64,000 nt of DNA from Verrucomicrobiota bacterium (GTDB lineage: Bacteria > Verrucomicrobiota > Verrucomicrobiia > Opitutales > UBA953): contig SUVQ01000003.1 in assembly GCA_015061905.1 (NCBI GenBank), forward strand, positions 62,001 through 126,000, read 5' to 3'. Below are positions 17,590 to 25,673 of the stretch, piece by piece. Each line of letters opens with the position of its first letter. Positions within the stretch are counted from its first letter, which is position 1. Under the pieces are notes generated by a model, which made no database searches, was not told the origin of the DNA, and saw only the letters and a program-made list of their open reading frames with translations. The position numbers and the translations under genes were made by a program.

Positions 17590-17625
17590 AAAAAGAAGGC
17601 TTCGGAACATCAATCCCGAAGCCGA
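17590..17625 (-). terminator. Terminator of the small lipoprotein gene
   Basis: Read on the minus strand, GGCTTCGG and CCGAAGCC form a stem followed by TTCTTTTT. It lies between the lipoprotein gene (upstream) and the ligase gene. Confidence 0.7.
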
Positions 17626-17650
17626 AAAGTGCGGTTGAAAAATGGGCGGA

Positions 17651-17929
17651 TTAATAGTCGTTAATATTGACCAAGCCCCAGAGAAGCGAAACGTTGTCGC
17701 CGGAAAAATCGCGACGGCACCACAGATCTTCCGTGCGAATAACGATAGAGCCGGCTTCGTCCACATAGCGATACGAACCCGGATTCGTTTTCACAATTCC
17801 GAGGAAATTGTGAGAGGCTTCGGCGGTAACGCCGGAACCCTTGTGGTTCGTGTCGTGTCCTGCGCAACCAGAAAGGAATGCGGCGGCGGCAACGAATGTG
17901 GAAATAGCTGCGAACTTCAAATATTTCAT
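17651..17929 (-). CDS. Small lipoprotein of unknown function
   Basis: A 92-residue protein. Signal peptide MKYLKFAAISTFVAAAAF ends in the lipobox LSGC, so Cys21 should be lipidated and the protein anchored in the envelope. The mature part (HNFLGIVKTNPGSYRYVDEAGSIVIRTEDLWCRRDFSGD) has no motif I recognise; it contains one further cysteine and ends WGLVNINDY. The start codon is preceded by A-rich sequence on its own strand, and a terminator follows the stop. It is probably a single-gene unit. Confidence 0.75.
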   Translation of the reverse strand: MKYLKFAAISTFVAAAAFLSGCAGHDTNHKGSGVTAEASHNFLGIVKTNPGSYRYVDEAGSIVIRTEDLWCRRDFSGDNVSLLWGLVNINDY

Positions 17930-18177
17930 AGCAAAACAGGTTTTTGGGAGGGGTTGTGAAAAGTTGCTTCAAAGATTAAAGAAACGTTTTTCATTGTAAA
18001 GACGAAAATTGATACATGCTTGCGCACCGTGTCGGAAAGGTTGAGGTGTCAAACGAACGACGCGTTCCCGGGTGTCGTGAGTGGAAATTGTTTATTATAT
18101 ATTTTATTGGTATTGTAGTAATTTCGTTGACAAATATTACTGCCTTACTCAGTTTTCGGTCAAAGAACTTTCAAGAT

Positions 18178-19146
18178 ATGAAAAAACTCGCGCTCATTTT
18201 TGCTATCTCAATGAACCTCCCGTCACTTTCGGCTGCCGAAATTACGGTTTTCGCAACCGGAGTAAATCCGGACGACCCGACGACTTATTATAACAACAAG
18301 CAGGGAATGACGCCGACTTGCTGGGCAGCCGCCGGAAGCAACGTTATCGCGCACTGGCAGGAAAACAACGCGCCGAATGCGCCCGCGATCGGAATATCTC
18401 CGGAAGGTGTCTCTGCCCCTCAAGGCACTAAAGTTTACGACACTTATCGCTCATTTTATTATTCATACAAGGGAGGCTACGCGTCGCAACTTTATCGCTA
18501 TTGGATAGGACATCACCATGCTGTTTCCTTATACGGACACGACCTCATAAAAAACGAGGAAGGAAAGTATTATGTTGATCTTCCTATCGGGAACGGCGGT
18601 TTTTACGAAAATACTTACACCACGCCGGAATCTGTGAAAGAAATCGCATGGAAATATTCTGACGAAGTAAAAACGGTTTCGGGCGACGATTATACCGTCG
18701 GCTTGTCCAAAGCGATTTATACTGCGCTTTCCGCCGGGAACGCACTGGTGATTGATATCAAAAACAGCACGCACGCCGTGACGCTTTGGGGCGCAACTTT
18801 CGATACCGAAACCAACTTGATGACCACCGCGTGGGTGACGGATTCCAGCGGCTCGGCATTCGCGCACAATTCCGGCAATATGAACAAGGCACTTGTTACA
18901 ACCCGAGGGAATAAACTTTTGATGGACGCGGATCACTATTACGGCGTAACCGTCGATCCCAACTATTACAATCCGTTGACAATTGATAACGCCCACTTTT
19001 TGGGAATCAGCTCCACGGAAACGCTGAAATTCATTGACAGCGGAATCGCCATTCCGGAGCCGTCGATGTTCGGTTTGCTCGCGGGACTTGGAGCTCTCGC
19101 TCTCGGTGTCTCCCGCCGCAAGCGCAGGCGTCTCCGCCGAGTGTAA
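18178..19146 (+). CDS. IdeS/Mac-like (peptidase C66) cysteine protease with PEP-CTERM tail
   Basis: A 322-residue secreted protein: signal peptide MKKLALIFAISMNLPSLSAA, a protease-like body and a PEP-CTERM tail (IPEPSMFGLLAGLG, hydrophobic stretch, SRRKRRRLRRV). TPTCWAAAGSNVIAHWQ places Cys48 like the IdeS nucleophile; STHAVTLWGATFD (His199) and AWVTDSSGSA (Asp222) correspond, from memory of the sequence, to NHVINLWGADFD and YVTDSDSN of streptococcal IdeS. The second Asp of that motif is Ser here. Members cleave immunoglobulin hinges; the target here is unknown. The start at 18178 is chosen because a signal peptide follows at once; an upstream frame from 18016 has no such sense. Confidence 0.8.
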   Translation: MKKLALIFAISMNLPSLSAAEITVFATGVNPDDPTTYYNNKQGMTPTCWAAAGSNVIAHWQENNAPNAPAIGISPEGVSAPQGTKVYDTYRSFYYSYKGGYASQLYRYWIGHHHAVSLYGHDLIKNEEGKYYVDLPIGNGGFYENTYTTPESVKEIAWKYSDEVKTVSGDDYTVGLSKAIYTALSAGNALVIDIKNSTHAVTLWGATFDTETNLMTTAWVTDSSGSAFAHNSGNMNKALVTTRGNKLLMDADHYYGVTVDPNYYNPLTIDNAHFLGISSTETLKFIDSGIAIPEPSMFGLLAGLGALALGVSRRKRRRLRRV

Positions 19147-19179
19147 AACGACGGGAAATTAAGTAGGATGACTAAAGGA

Positions 19180-19200
19180 GAACAGGCGTCCCGCCTGTTC
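19180..19200. repeat. REP-like palindrome, 3' side of the RAYT gene
   Basis: GAACAGGCG-TCC-CGCCTGTTC is a perfect 9-bp palindrome followed by TTTTG. It may also end transcription of the IdeS-like gene. Its partner with the same GAACAGGCGTC head lies at 19908-19958 on the other side of the transposase gene. Confidence 0.8.
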
Positions 19201-19236
19201 TTTTGTTTAATTCGCACCGATCAAACATAAGCTTTA

Positions 19237-19860
19237 TTATCGGGGATTATCCAAAATATATTTAAACACACGGTCGAAATGTGCGCGGGAACGTATTATA
19301 CGATCCCATGATTCTGCCTGCCAAACACGTCCGCAAGTTCGTAAGACCCGATTTATCGCATGAGCTGAAAAGCTTTTCCACGAAAACAGAATTTCCGATA
19401 AATTAAACTGCTGCCGAGTTCTAAGGAGTACGTGAACGTGATTAGGCATAATCACGAAACAAAATAAGTCGTAGCGTTGCCCGTCAAAATGGCGAAGCGA
19501 ATCGTGAACAATACGGCAGATACGTGCTTCCCGTAAAATACAAGAGCCGAATCCTTCATCTAAAAATTTTTCAAGAGGGAAATGGAATTTTTTATAATAT
19601 TCCGCTTCGACTATGCAGTCCCAAGGTTTCGGATGTAATGTAAGCCAAATATCACGTTTTTCTCTCAGACGTCTTAAAATTTCCTGGGGAATAGAGTCCG
19701 CAAGACGAAAGGTTACAAAAAAGAATTTTTTCTCCTGGTCCCAATGCGGAAGATTTCTTTGCGTTTTTAGAATTTTTGTTCTCGGATCGTAAAATCCGCA
19801 ACTTGCTATTTCCATATCAGCATTGGGAGAAACGTAAATGGCATATTGCGAAAGCTTCAT
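19237..19860 (-). CDS. REP-associated tyrosine transposase (RAYT, TnpA_REP)
   Basis: A 207-residue Y1 HUH-type transposase domain protein. FCFVIMPNHVHVLLRT carries the metal-binding HxH, and RVFKYILDNP near the C-terminus holds the likely catalytic tyrosine. These enzymes are domesticated relatives of IS200/IS605 transposases and cut and join single-stranded REP hairpins. The start is set at 19860 (MKLSQYAIYV) because the longer version (19938) would read through the upstream hairpin. It lies between GAACAGGCGTC-type palindromes at 19180 and 19908, the expected layout of a REPtron. It still carries one GGGAACG word. Confidence 0.85.
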   Translation of the reverse strand: MKLSQYAIYVSPNADMEIASCGFYDPRTKILKTQRNLPHWDQEKKFFFVTFRLADSIPQEILRRLREKRDIWLTLHPKPWDCIVEAEYYKKFHFPLEKFLDEGFGSCILREARICRIVHDSLRHFDGQRYDLFCFVIMPNHVHVLLRTRQQFNLSEILFSWKSFSAHAINRVLRTCGRVWQAESWDRIIRSRAHFDRVFKYILDNPR

Positions 19861-19907
19861 GCATAAAACGCTACCAATCCGGTGTGGATTGTCGATAAAA
19901 TCAAAGA

Positions 19908-19958
19908 AGAACAGGCGTCTCGAATGCTTTTCGAACAAACAGCCGAGACGGCTGTTCT
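19908..19958. repeat. REP-like hairpin, 5' side of the RAYT gene
   Basis: AGAACAGGCGTCTCG (19908-19922) pairs with CGAGACGGCTGTTCT (19944-19958) with one mismatch around a 21-base loop. It stands between the start of the transposase gene and the end of valS and could also end the valS transcript. Confidence 0.75.
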
Positions 19959-19966
19959 CCTTTGCG

Positions 19967-22684
19967 CTACGCTTTTTTCAGGCTTTCGAGGAGCTTGGCG
20001 ACTTCGTCGCGCTTGGCTTGGGTTTCGGCGAGTTGCTTTTTCGCGCCTTCGAGAATGTGCGCGGGCGCTTTGGAGGCGAACGCCGGATTGTTGATTTTTG
20101 CCGTTCCCGCCGCGACCGCCTTGTCGAGTTTCTCCAACTCTTTGGTGAGGCGTTTCGTTTCGGCGGCGACGTCGATCAATCCCGTCGTGTCGAGCGAAAG
20201 CGTGCCGAGCGGCGTAACCGCGGACGCGCCGACGTTTTCGGATTTTTCGGAAAGAATTTCGATTTCCTTTGCACCGATAAGTGTTTTGAGCTTGGCGGCA
20301 TTGCGTTCGAGCAAGGCTCCGGCGGCGGCATCTTTGAGCACGAGGCGGAAGAGGCAATCTTTCTTTGTTCCCGCGTTGTTGTGCGATTTGAGCGCGCGCG
20401 CCTGAGTGACGAATTCACGGATTTGCGCGATGTCATTCACTGCCGTCGCGTCGATTTTCAAGCCGCGTTTTTCGAGCGTTCCCGCGAGTTCGTCGGCGGA
20501 AGCAAGTTTTTGCGATTGTAAAAATTCTCCTTCAGGAATGTATCCGAGCAGGTGATACAATTCTTCCGCGATAAACGGCGTGAGCGGCGCGAGGCAAAGC
20601 AGGAATTGACGCAGGCACAAATCCTGAATCGCGAGCACGTTCCCGCGCAATTTTTCGTCGGCAAGGCGCGTTTTTGCCACTTCGACATACCAATCGCAGA
20701 AATCGTTCCAGAAAAACGCGTAAAGCGCTTGCGTGTAAGCGTTAAATTCGTAGTTGGAGAGCGCGTCGGCACAGCCGCGAACGAGACGCACGAGCCCGTC
20801 TAAAATCGCGTGGTCGTCGGCGTCGCAAAGCTCGGGAACGATACGGGAAACAATCGCTTCGAGCGAGGAATTGTCTGCCATCGGTCCGCTCATTTGGCGG
20901 AAGCGGGAAGCGTTCCAGAGTTTGTTGCAGAAATTGCGTCCGAGTTCGACATTCTTTTCGTCAAACAAAACGTCCTGACCGAGCGGCGCGGAACGCATTG
21001 TGCCGAAGCGGAGCGCGTCGGCGCCGTAGCGCGCGATGAGGTCGAGCGGGTCGGGCGAATTTCCGAGCGTTTTCGACATTTTTCGCCCGAGTTTGTCGCG
21101 CACGATTCCCGTGAAATACACGTTGCGGAAGGGCATTTCGCCGCGCCATTCAAAGCCTGCCATAATCATGCGTGCGACCCAGAAGAAAATGATGTCCGGT
21201 CCGGTAACGAGGTCGCTCGTCGGGTAGAATTTTTTCAAAAGTTCCGGCATTTCGGCGTCGGGCGTGTCCATGTCCCAGCCCATCGTCGCAAACGGCCACA
21301 GCCACGAGGAGAACCAGGTGTCGAGCACGTCCGGATCCTGTTCCCAGTTTTCAGCGTCAGCAGGCGGTGTAACGTCGCAGTAAATTTTCGCGGGATCGCT
21401 CTTGGAATACCACACGGGAATGCGGTGCCCCCACCAAAGCTGACGGGAAATGCACCAGTCCTGCAGGTTGCCCATCCAGTGCTCGTAAACTTTGCTCCAG
21501 CGTTCCGGGTGAAATTTCATTGCGCCGGAAGCCACACATTCGCGGGCGGCGGGAACGCTCGGATATTTCAAAAACCACTGCTCGGAAAGGCGCGGCTCAA
21601 TCGGCACTTTCGCGCGTTCGCTCATGCCGACTTTGTTTTCGTAAGGTTCTTCCTTGACGAGCAAACCGAGTTCGCGGAGGAGTTCGACGGATTTGTCGCG
21701 CGCCTTGAAGCGTTCCATTCCCGCGAGGTCTTTTCCCGCGAGCGCGTTCATCGTGCCGTCGGGATTCATAATATCCGTCGCTTTGAGATTGTGGCGGCGA
21801 CCGATTTCAAAGTCCGTTTTGTCGTGCGCGGGCGTTACTTTGAGCACGCCGGTTCCGAATTCAAACTCGACGGATTCGTCGCCGACAATCGGAATCGGTT
21901 CCTGATTTTCGCACGGGAGCGGGCGAATCGCGTGCTTGCCGATGTATTTCGCGTAGCGTTCGTCCTTGGGATTAACGGCGATTGCGGAGTCGCCCGGAAT
22001 CGTTTCGGGGCGCGTCGTCGCAATCGTCAAAAACGTTCCCGGTTCTTCGGCGATTTCGATTTTGAAATAATAAAGGAAGCCTTTGTGCGGCTCCATGATG
22101 ACTTCTTCGTCCGAGAGTGCCGTAAGCGATGCCGGGCACCAGTTCACCATGCGTTTGCCGCGGTAGATGTAGCCTTTTTTATAAAGGTCGACGAAGATTT
22201 TCTGGATGCAACGCGAGTAGCGTTCGTCCATCGTGAAGCGTTCCCGCGACCAGTCGCAGGAGCAACCGAGCTTTTTGAGCTGATTGATGATGATGCCGCC
22301 TTTTTCTTTTTTCCAATCCCAAACGCGTTCGAGAAACGCTTCGCGCCCGAGGTCGTGGCGCGTTTTGCCTTCCGCCTTTTTGAGCTGTTTTTCGACCATG
22401 ACCTGCGTGGCGATGCCTGCGTGGTCCGTTCCCGGAAGCCAAAGCACTTCCTTTCCGTCGAGACGTGCCTTGCGCACGAGAATGTCCTGGATCGTGTTGT
22501 TGAGCACGTGCCCCATGTGAAGCACGCCCGTCACATTCGGCGGCGGAATGACGACGGAATACGCCGGACGGCTTTCGCTTACGCGCGCGGGATCGGCGGT
22601 AAAGCAGCCTTTATCGACCCAGTTTTCATACCAACGGGATTCGACCTGTGCGGATTCGTAATTTTTCGGAATGTCGTGCGTCAT
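19967..22684 (-). CDS. valS: Valyl-tRNA synthetase
   Basis: Class I aminoacyl-tRNA synthetase that charges tRNA-Val and edits mis-activated threonine. The 905 residues are normal length. PPNVTGVLHMGHVLNNTIQD carries the HIGH-type motif (HMGH), KMSKTLGNSPDP the KMSKS motif, and a C-terminal coiled coil (ETKRLTKELEKLDKAVAAG) is present. The start at 22684 gives MTHDIPKNYESAQVESRWYENW, the family's usual N-terminus; the ATG nine codons upstream adds an unlikely MRVYIFFKT. A cognate tRNA-Val gene is encoded 2.4 kb away. Confidence 0.97.
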   Translation of the reverse strand: MTHDIPKNYESAQVESRWYENWVDKGCFTADPARVSESRPAYSVVIPPPNVTGVLHMGHVLNNTIQDILVRKARLDGKEVLWLPGTDHAGIATQVMVEKQLKKAEGKTRHDLGREAFLERVWDWKKEKGGIIINQLKKLGCSCDWSRERFTMDERYSRCIQKIFVDLYKKGYIYRGKRMVNWCPASLTALSDEEVIMEPHKGFLYYFKIEIAEEPGTFLTIATTRPETIPGDSAIAVNPKDERYAKYIGKHAIRPLPCENQEPIPIVGDESVEFEFGTGVLKVTPAHDKTDFEIGRRHNLKATDIMNPDGTMNALAGKDLAGMERFKARDKSVELLRELGLLVKEEPYENKVGMSERAKVPIEPRLSEQWFLKYPSVPAARECVASGAMKFHPERWSKVYEHWMGNLQDWCISRQLWWGHRIPVWYSKSDPAKIYCDVTPPADAENWEQDPDVLDTWFSSWLWPFATMGWDMDTPDAEMPELLKKFYPTSDLVTGPDIIFFWVARMIMAGFEWRGEMPFRNVYFTGIVRDKLGRKMSKTLGNSPDPLDLIARYGADALRFGTMRSAPLGQDVLFDEKNVELGRNFCNKLWNASRFRQMSGPMADNSSLEAIVSRIVPELCDADDHAILDGLVRLVRGCADALSNYEFNAYTQALYAFFWNDFCDWYVEVAKTRLADEKLRGNVLAIQDLCLRQFLLCLAPLTPFIAEELYHLLGYIPEGEFLQSQKLASADELAGTLEKRGLKIDATAVNDIAQIREFVTQARALKSHNNAGTKKDCLFRLVLKDAAAGALLERNAAKLKTLIGAKEIEILSEKSENVGASAVTPLGTLSLDTTGLIDVAAETKRLTKELEKLDKAVAAGTAKINNPAFASKAPAHILEGAKKQLAETQAKRDEVAKLLESLKKA

Positions 22685-22835
22685 CGTTTTAAAAAAAATG
22701 TAAACACGCAACGATACGCTTTTCTCCGCGTTCCCGCAAATTGAATTTTAGAAAAAGAACGCGAAACGACGGAACAAACGCGGGAACGCGGAAGATTTTT
22801 ATGCTTTCGCAGTGCGCGCTAAATTTTTTGCGAAG

Positions 22836-22856
22836 AAAAAAAAACGGGGGGGGGGG
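22836..22856. repeat. Homopolymer tract A9-C-G11
   Basis: Nine A, one C and eleven G in a row, in the gap between the divergent valS and FecR-domain genes, about 45 bases upstream of the -35 box at 22903. A run of eleven G is exceptional here and could change length by slippage. It is also a place where sequencing errors are likely. Confidence 0.9.
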
Positions 22857-22902
22857 CTTTCGGTTGGAATTGCGGCTTTTCGCGTAATCTTTGAAATTGG
22901 GC

Positions 22903-22931
22903 TTGCAAAGTTTCCGACCAAAACAAATAAT
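22903..22931 (+). promoter_or_regulatory. Promoter of the FecR-domain gene
   Basis: TTGCAA (22903-22908), a 17-base spacer and AATAAT (22926-22931), 38 bases before the start codon. A ribosome-binding site AAGGAAAA follows, one of the few visible in the window. Confidence 0.6.
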
Positions 22932-22969
22932 CCCGATACTTTTTTAATACTACTACCAAGGAAAACACT

Positions 22970-23791
22970 ATGAAATTGATTAAGCTTGTTTCGGTTTTCG
23001 CGTTCGTGCTTGCCTCGAGCGCTGCCTTTGCTGCCGCCCCCGGAAATATCGCCGTTGACTCCGTTGCGGGAACGGTCGTTTTTGTTTCTGCTGACGGAGC
23101 CCAAAAGCAAGTCAACGCCGGCGATTATTTCCGTGCGAATACGCGCCTTGTTACGGACGAAAATTCCACGGCAAAAGTCGCCCTCGGAAACGGAACCGTC
23201 ATCGTGCTGAAGCCGGGAACGACGATTGATTTTGTTCAATTCGACCAAAACGATCCGACCGCTGTTGACGGGCAGGATTTTACTTCGTTCGCGAAAGAAC
23301 CTGAAGCCACCGCAGGTTCTCTCACCACGGTGAATCTGATTCAGGGGATGGCATATTTCAAAGTCGCGAAATTGCTCCCGGGCTCCAGCCTCACGGTCAA
23401 AACTCACGCAGGGAATGTTTCCGTTAAGGGAACGACGTTTTACGTTTCCGTTTCCGGAAGTTCCGTGGCTGCCGGTTGCGTGGACGGTGCCATTGCCGTA
23501 ACGCCGACGGGACGCGCTTCGATTCGCCTGACGAGCGGAAAATCCGCCAAGATTTCCGCCAGCGGGCGCACGAGCTTCGGTCCGGTTCCGGGCAATATCA
23601 AGAACGAAATTGAAGAAGTCGTTGTCGACACGACGAAGGATTCGTCTCCGGCGGCTTCGAGCACGACGGCGGTTTCCGCTACGGTAGATCCGCTCTACTA
23701 CGGCTCGGATTCCGTTGCCGGAGACGCTCCGAGTGCTGACCGCTCCCCGGTCAACTCCGCTGCCTCTGCGGGAAATGAAGGGAAATACTGA
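22970..23791 (+). CDS. Secreted FecR-domain protein
   Basis: A 273-residue protein with signal peptide MKLIKLVSVFAFVLASSAAFA. Residues about 30-200 fit a FecR domain: VAGTVVFVSADGAQKQVNAGD, STAKVALGNGTVIVLKPGTT and VKTHAGNVSVKGTTFYV are its typical strands. The C-terminal 70 residues are Ser/Ala-rich and probably disordered. Classical FecR relays signals to an ECF sigma factor, but none is adjacent, and here the domain directly follows a signal peptide, as in many verrucomicrobial and planctomycete envelope proteins of unknown role. A promoter and a ribosome-binding site are visible upstream and a terminator downstream. Confidence 0.8.
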   Translation: MKLIKLVSVFAFVLASSAAFAAAPGNIAVDSVAGTVVFVSADGAQKQVNAGDYFRANTRLVTDENSTAKVALGNGTVIVLKPGTTIDFVQFDQNDPTAVDGQDFTSFAKEPEATAGSLTTVNLIQGMAYFKVAKLLPGSSLTVKTHAGNVSVKGTTFYVSVSGSSVAAGCVDGAIAVTPTGRASIRLTSGKSAKISASGRTSFGPVPGNIKNEIEEVVVDTTKDSSPAASSTTAVSATVDPLYYGSDSVAGDAPSADRSPVNSAASAGNEGKY

Positions 23792-23840
23792 CGAGTTCTT
23801 CGAAGAGAAATTATTCTCGGAAACGAAATTCGTTAAAAAA

Positions 23841-23874
23841 AGCGAAATGCCAAAAAGGCGTTTCGCTTTTTTTT
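23841..23874 (+). terminator. Terminator of the FecR-domain gene
   Basis: AGCGAAATGCC and GGCGTTTCGCT pair around AAAAA, followed by a T-run. Confidence 0.85.
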
Positions 23875-23980
23875 GCGTATCGCAAGTATCCTGATGTTGC
23901 AAAGTAATATATTCGGCAAATTTCAATTTGCGTTCCCGTAAATGAGAATTTAAAAATGAACGCTTAGTTTTTTTTTTAGC

Positions 23981-24892
23981 ATGAACATCGCAGAAATCCG
24001 CAACAGCCTGCCGACCGAGGCACTCATGAGTGTCGAAGGTCTTCCCTTCAAAAAAATCGCCTCCGGAAAAGTGCGCGAAATTTTTGACCTCGGCGACAAA
24101 ATTCTGATCGTCGCGACCGACCGCATTTCCGCGTTTGACGCAATTATGCCGAACGGCGTTCCCGGCAAAGGCGTTTTGCTCACGCAAATCAGTCTTTGGT
24201 GGTTTGAACAGGCGGCGAAAATTATGCCGACGCACCTCGTTCCCGAGCACGACAAAGCGATTGCGGAATTGCTGAAGGATTTCCCGCAACTCATCGCGCG
24301 CTCGATGCTTGTGCGCAAGCTGAAACCGCTTCCGATCGAAGCCGTCGTTCGCGGCTACCTCGCGGGTTCCGGCTGGAAAGAATACAAAAAAACGCAGGCG
24401 ATTCTCGACCACGCGCTCCCGGCGGGAATGCTCGAAAGCCAAAAGCTTCCCGAAGCGATTTTTACGCCTTCGACCAAAGCCGCCGAAGGGCATGACGAGC
24501 CGATTACCGAAGCGCAGTGCGCGGAAATTCTCGGGAACGCGGTTTTTGAAAAAGTTAAAAATGCTACGCTTGAGCTCTTCGCGCTCGGAACCAGAGTCGC
24601 CGACCACGCCGGCTTGATTCTCGCCGACACGAAATTCGAATTCGGGCTCGACGATGAAAATAATTTGTTCCTCATTGACGAAGTTTTGACTCCGGATTCT
24701 TCCCGCTACTGGCCGCAGGCCGGCTACGCGCCGGGCAAATCGCAACCGTCTTTCGACAAACAATTCGTGCGCGATTATCTGGAAAGCCTCGACTGGAACA
24801 AGCAACCGCCCGCTCCCGCGCTTCCGGCGGACATCGTGGAAAAATCCCGCGAGCTTTATCTCGGCGCGCTCGAAAAGTTGATGAGCATTTAA
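23981..24892 (+). CDS. purC: Phosphoribosylaminoimidazole-succinocarboxamide synthase
   Basis: SAICAR synthetase joins aspartate to CAIR with ATP in purine biosynthesis. The 303 residues match the longer (fungal/Bacteroidetes-like) subtype. GKVREIFDLGDKILIVATDRISAFD near residues 28-53 and VVRGYLAGSGWKEY near 122 are signatures, and LFLIDEVLTPDSSRYWP near 228 binds the substrate. The start gives MNIAEIRNSLPTEA. It is an isolated gene flanked by terminators; the ATG is preceded by a long T-run and no Shine-Dalgarno sequence. Confidence 0.97.
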   Translation: MNIAEIRNSLPTEALMSVEGLPFKKIASGKVREIFDLGDKILIVATDRISAFDAIMPNGVPGKGVLLTQISLWWFEQAAKIMPTHLVPEHDKAIAELLKDFPQLIARSMLVRKLKPLPIEAVVRGYLAGSGWKEYKKTQAILDHALPAGMLESQKLPEAIFTPSTKAAEGHDEPITEAQCAEILGNAVFEKVKNATLELFALGTRVADHAGLILADTKFEFGLDDENNLFLIDEVLTPDSSRYWPQAGYAPGKSQPSFDKQFVRDYLESLDWNKQPPAPALPADIVEKSRELYLGALEKLMSI

Positions 24893-24933
24893 AAGCTGCT
24901 TGTTTCTTTTTCTTTTTTTTTTTTCGAAAAATA

Positions 24934-24978
24934 AAACCGGAGTCCGGCGATTTTTACGTTCCCGCGCTCCGGTTTTTA
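24934..24978 (+). terminator. Terminator of purC
   Basis: ACCGGAG (24936-24942) and CTCCGGT (24967-24973) form a stem with a long loop that contains a CGTTCCC word, followed by TTTTATT. Confidence 0.75.
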
Positions 24979-25000
24979 TTCTTTTTACGAATTTATACAC

Positions 25001-25029
25001 TTGCGCGGACGCGAAAATCTCGGCATATT
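25001..25029 (+). promoter_or_regulatory. Promoter of tRNA-Val and ilvN
   Basis: TTGCGC (25001-25006), 17 bases, CATATT (25024-25029); transcription would begin about 12 bases before the tRNA. The -10 context (TCTCGG-CATATT) matches that of rpiB. Confidence 0.6.
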
Positions 25030-25047
25030 GAAAAGATACACGTTTTC

Positions 25048-25124
25048 GGACGCTTAGCTCAGTTGGTTAGAGCATCTCGTTTACACCGAGAGGGTCGGGG
25101 GTTCGAGTCCCTCAGCGTCCACCA
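25048..25124 (+). tRNA. tRNA-Val (anticodon UAC)
   Basis: The cloverleaf folds: acceptor GGACGCT/AGCGTCC, D arm GCTC...GAGC, anticodon stem TCTCG/CGAGA with loop TTTACAC (anticodon TAC), T arm GGGGG-TTCGAGT-CCCTC, with CCA encoded. ilvN begins 13 bases after it, so the tRNA and ilvN probably share a transcript. Confidence 0.97.
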
Positions 25125-25136
25125 TCTTTTTGCAGT

Positions 25137-25631
25137 ATGAACAAGCACACCCTTTCTGCTCTGGTTGAAAATAAATTTGGCGTTCTTGCCCGTGTTTCCG
25201 GTTTGCTTAGCGGACGCGGTTTTAATATCGAAACGCTCAATGTCGGTCCGACAAATGATCCTCGTTTTTCGCGTATTACGGCGACGGTGGTTGCGGACGA
25301 TGCCGGTTTTGACCGTTGCGTTCGTCAGCTTGAAAAACTGATAAATGTCGTTACCGTTCAAAATTTTGACGGTGTGGATTTTGTTTCCCGAGAACTCGTC
25401 ATGGTGAAAGTGAAGGCGAATCAGGAAACGCGCTCTCAAATTCTCGAAATCGCCGGAATTTTCCGTGCGCAGGTGATTGACGTTTCTCTCGAAAGCCTGA
25501 TTCTTGAAGTTACCGGGAACGCGAATAAGGTGAAAACGCTCATGAAGTTGCTCGAAAATTACGAAATCATCGAAATGGCACGCACGGGAACGCTCTCGCT
25601 CGAACGCGGACTTAACGCCGTGCGCGGATAA
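25137..25631 (+). CDS. ilvN: Acetolactate synthase small (regulatory) subunit
   Basis: Regulatory subunit of acetohydroxyacid synthase, which makes acetolactate for valine/leucine and acetohydroxybutyrate for isoleucine; the subunit gives valine feedback control. The 164 residues are full length. The ACT domain comes first (HTLSALVENKFGVLARVSGLLSGRGFNIETL), then the C-terminal domain (ETRSQILEIAGIFRAQVIDV). The large subunit gene is not in the window. It starts 13 bases after tRNA-Val, so its message is presumably released by tRNA processing. ilvC follows after 42 bases. Valine tRNA and valine biosynthesis genes on one transcript is a notable pairing. Confidence 0.96.
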   Translation: MNKHTLSALVENKFGVLARVSGLLSGRGFNIETLNVGPTNDPRFSRITATVVADDAGFDRCVRQLEKLINVVTVQNFDGVDFVSRELVMVKVKANQETRSQILEIAGIFRAQVIDVSLESLILEVTGNANKVKTLMKLLENYEIIEMARTGTLSLERGLNAVRG

Positions 25632-25673
25632 TTTTTTTTCTCATATTAAAATTTAATTTTTATTCAAATTATT

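Noticed and set aside
18016-18177. N-terminal extension of the IdeS-like protein by 54 codons.
   Set aside because: The ATG at 18178 directly begins a signal peptide; the extension would bury it.
20810-22744. 644-codon plus-strand frame opposite valS.
   Set aside because: Composition of a shadow frame; valS on the other strand has all class I synthetase motifs.
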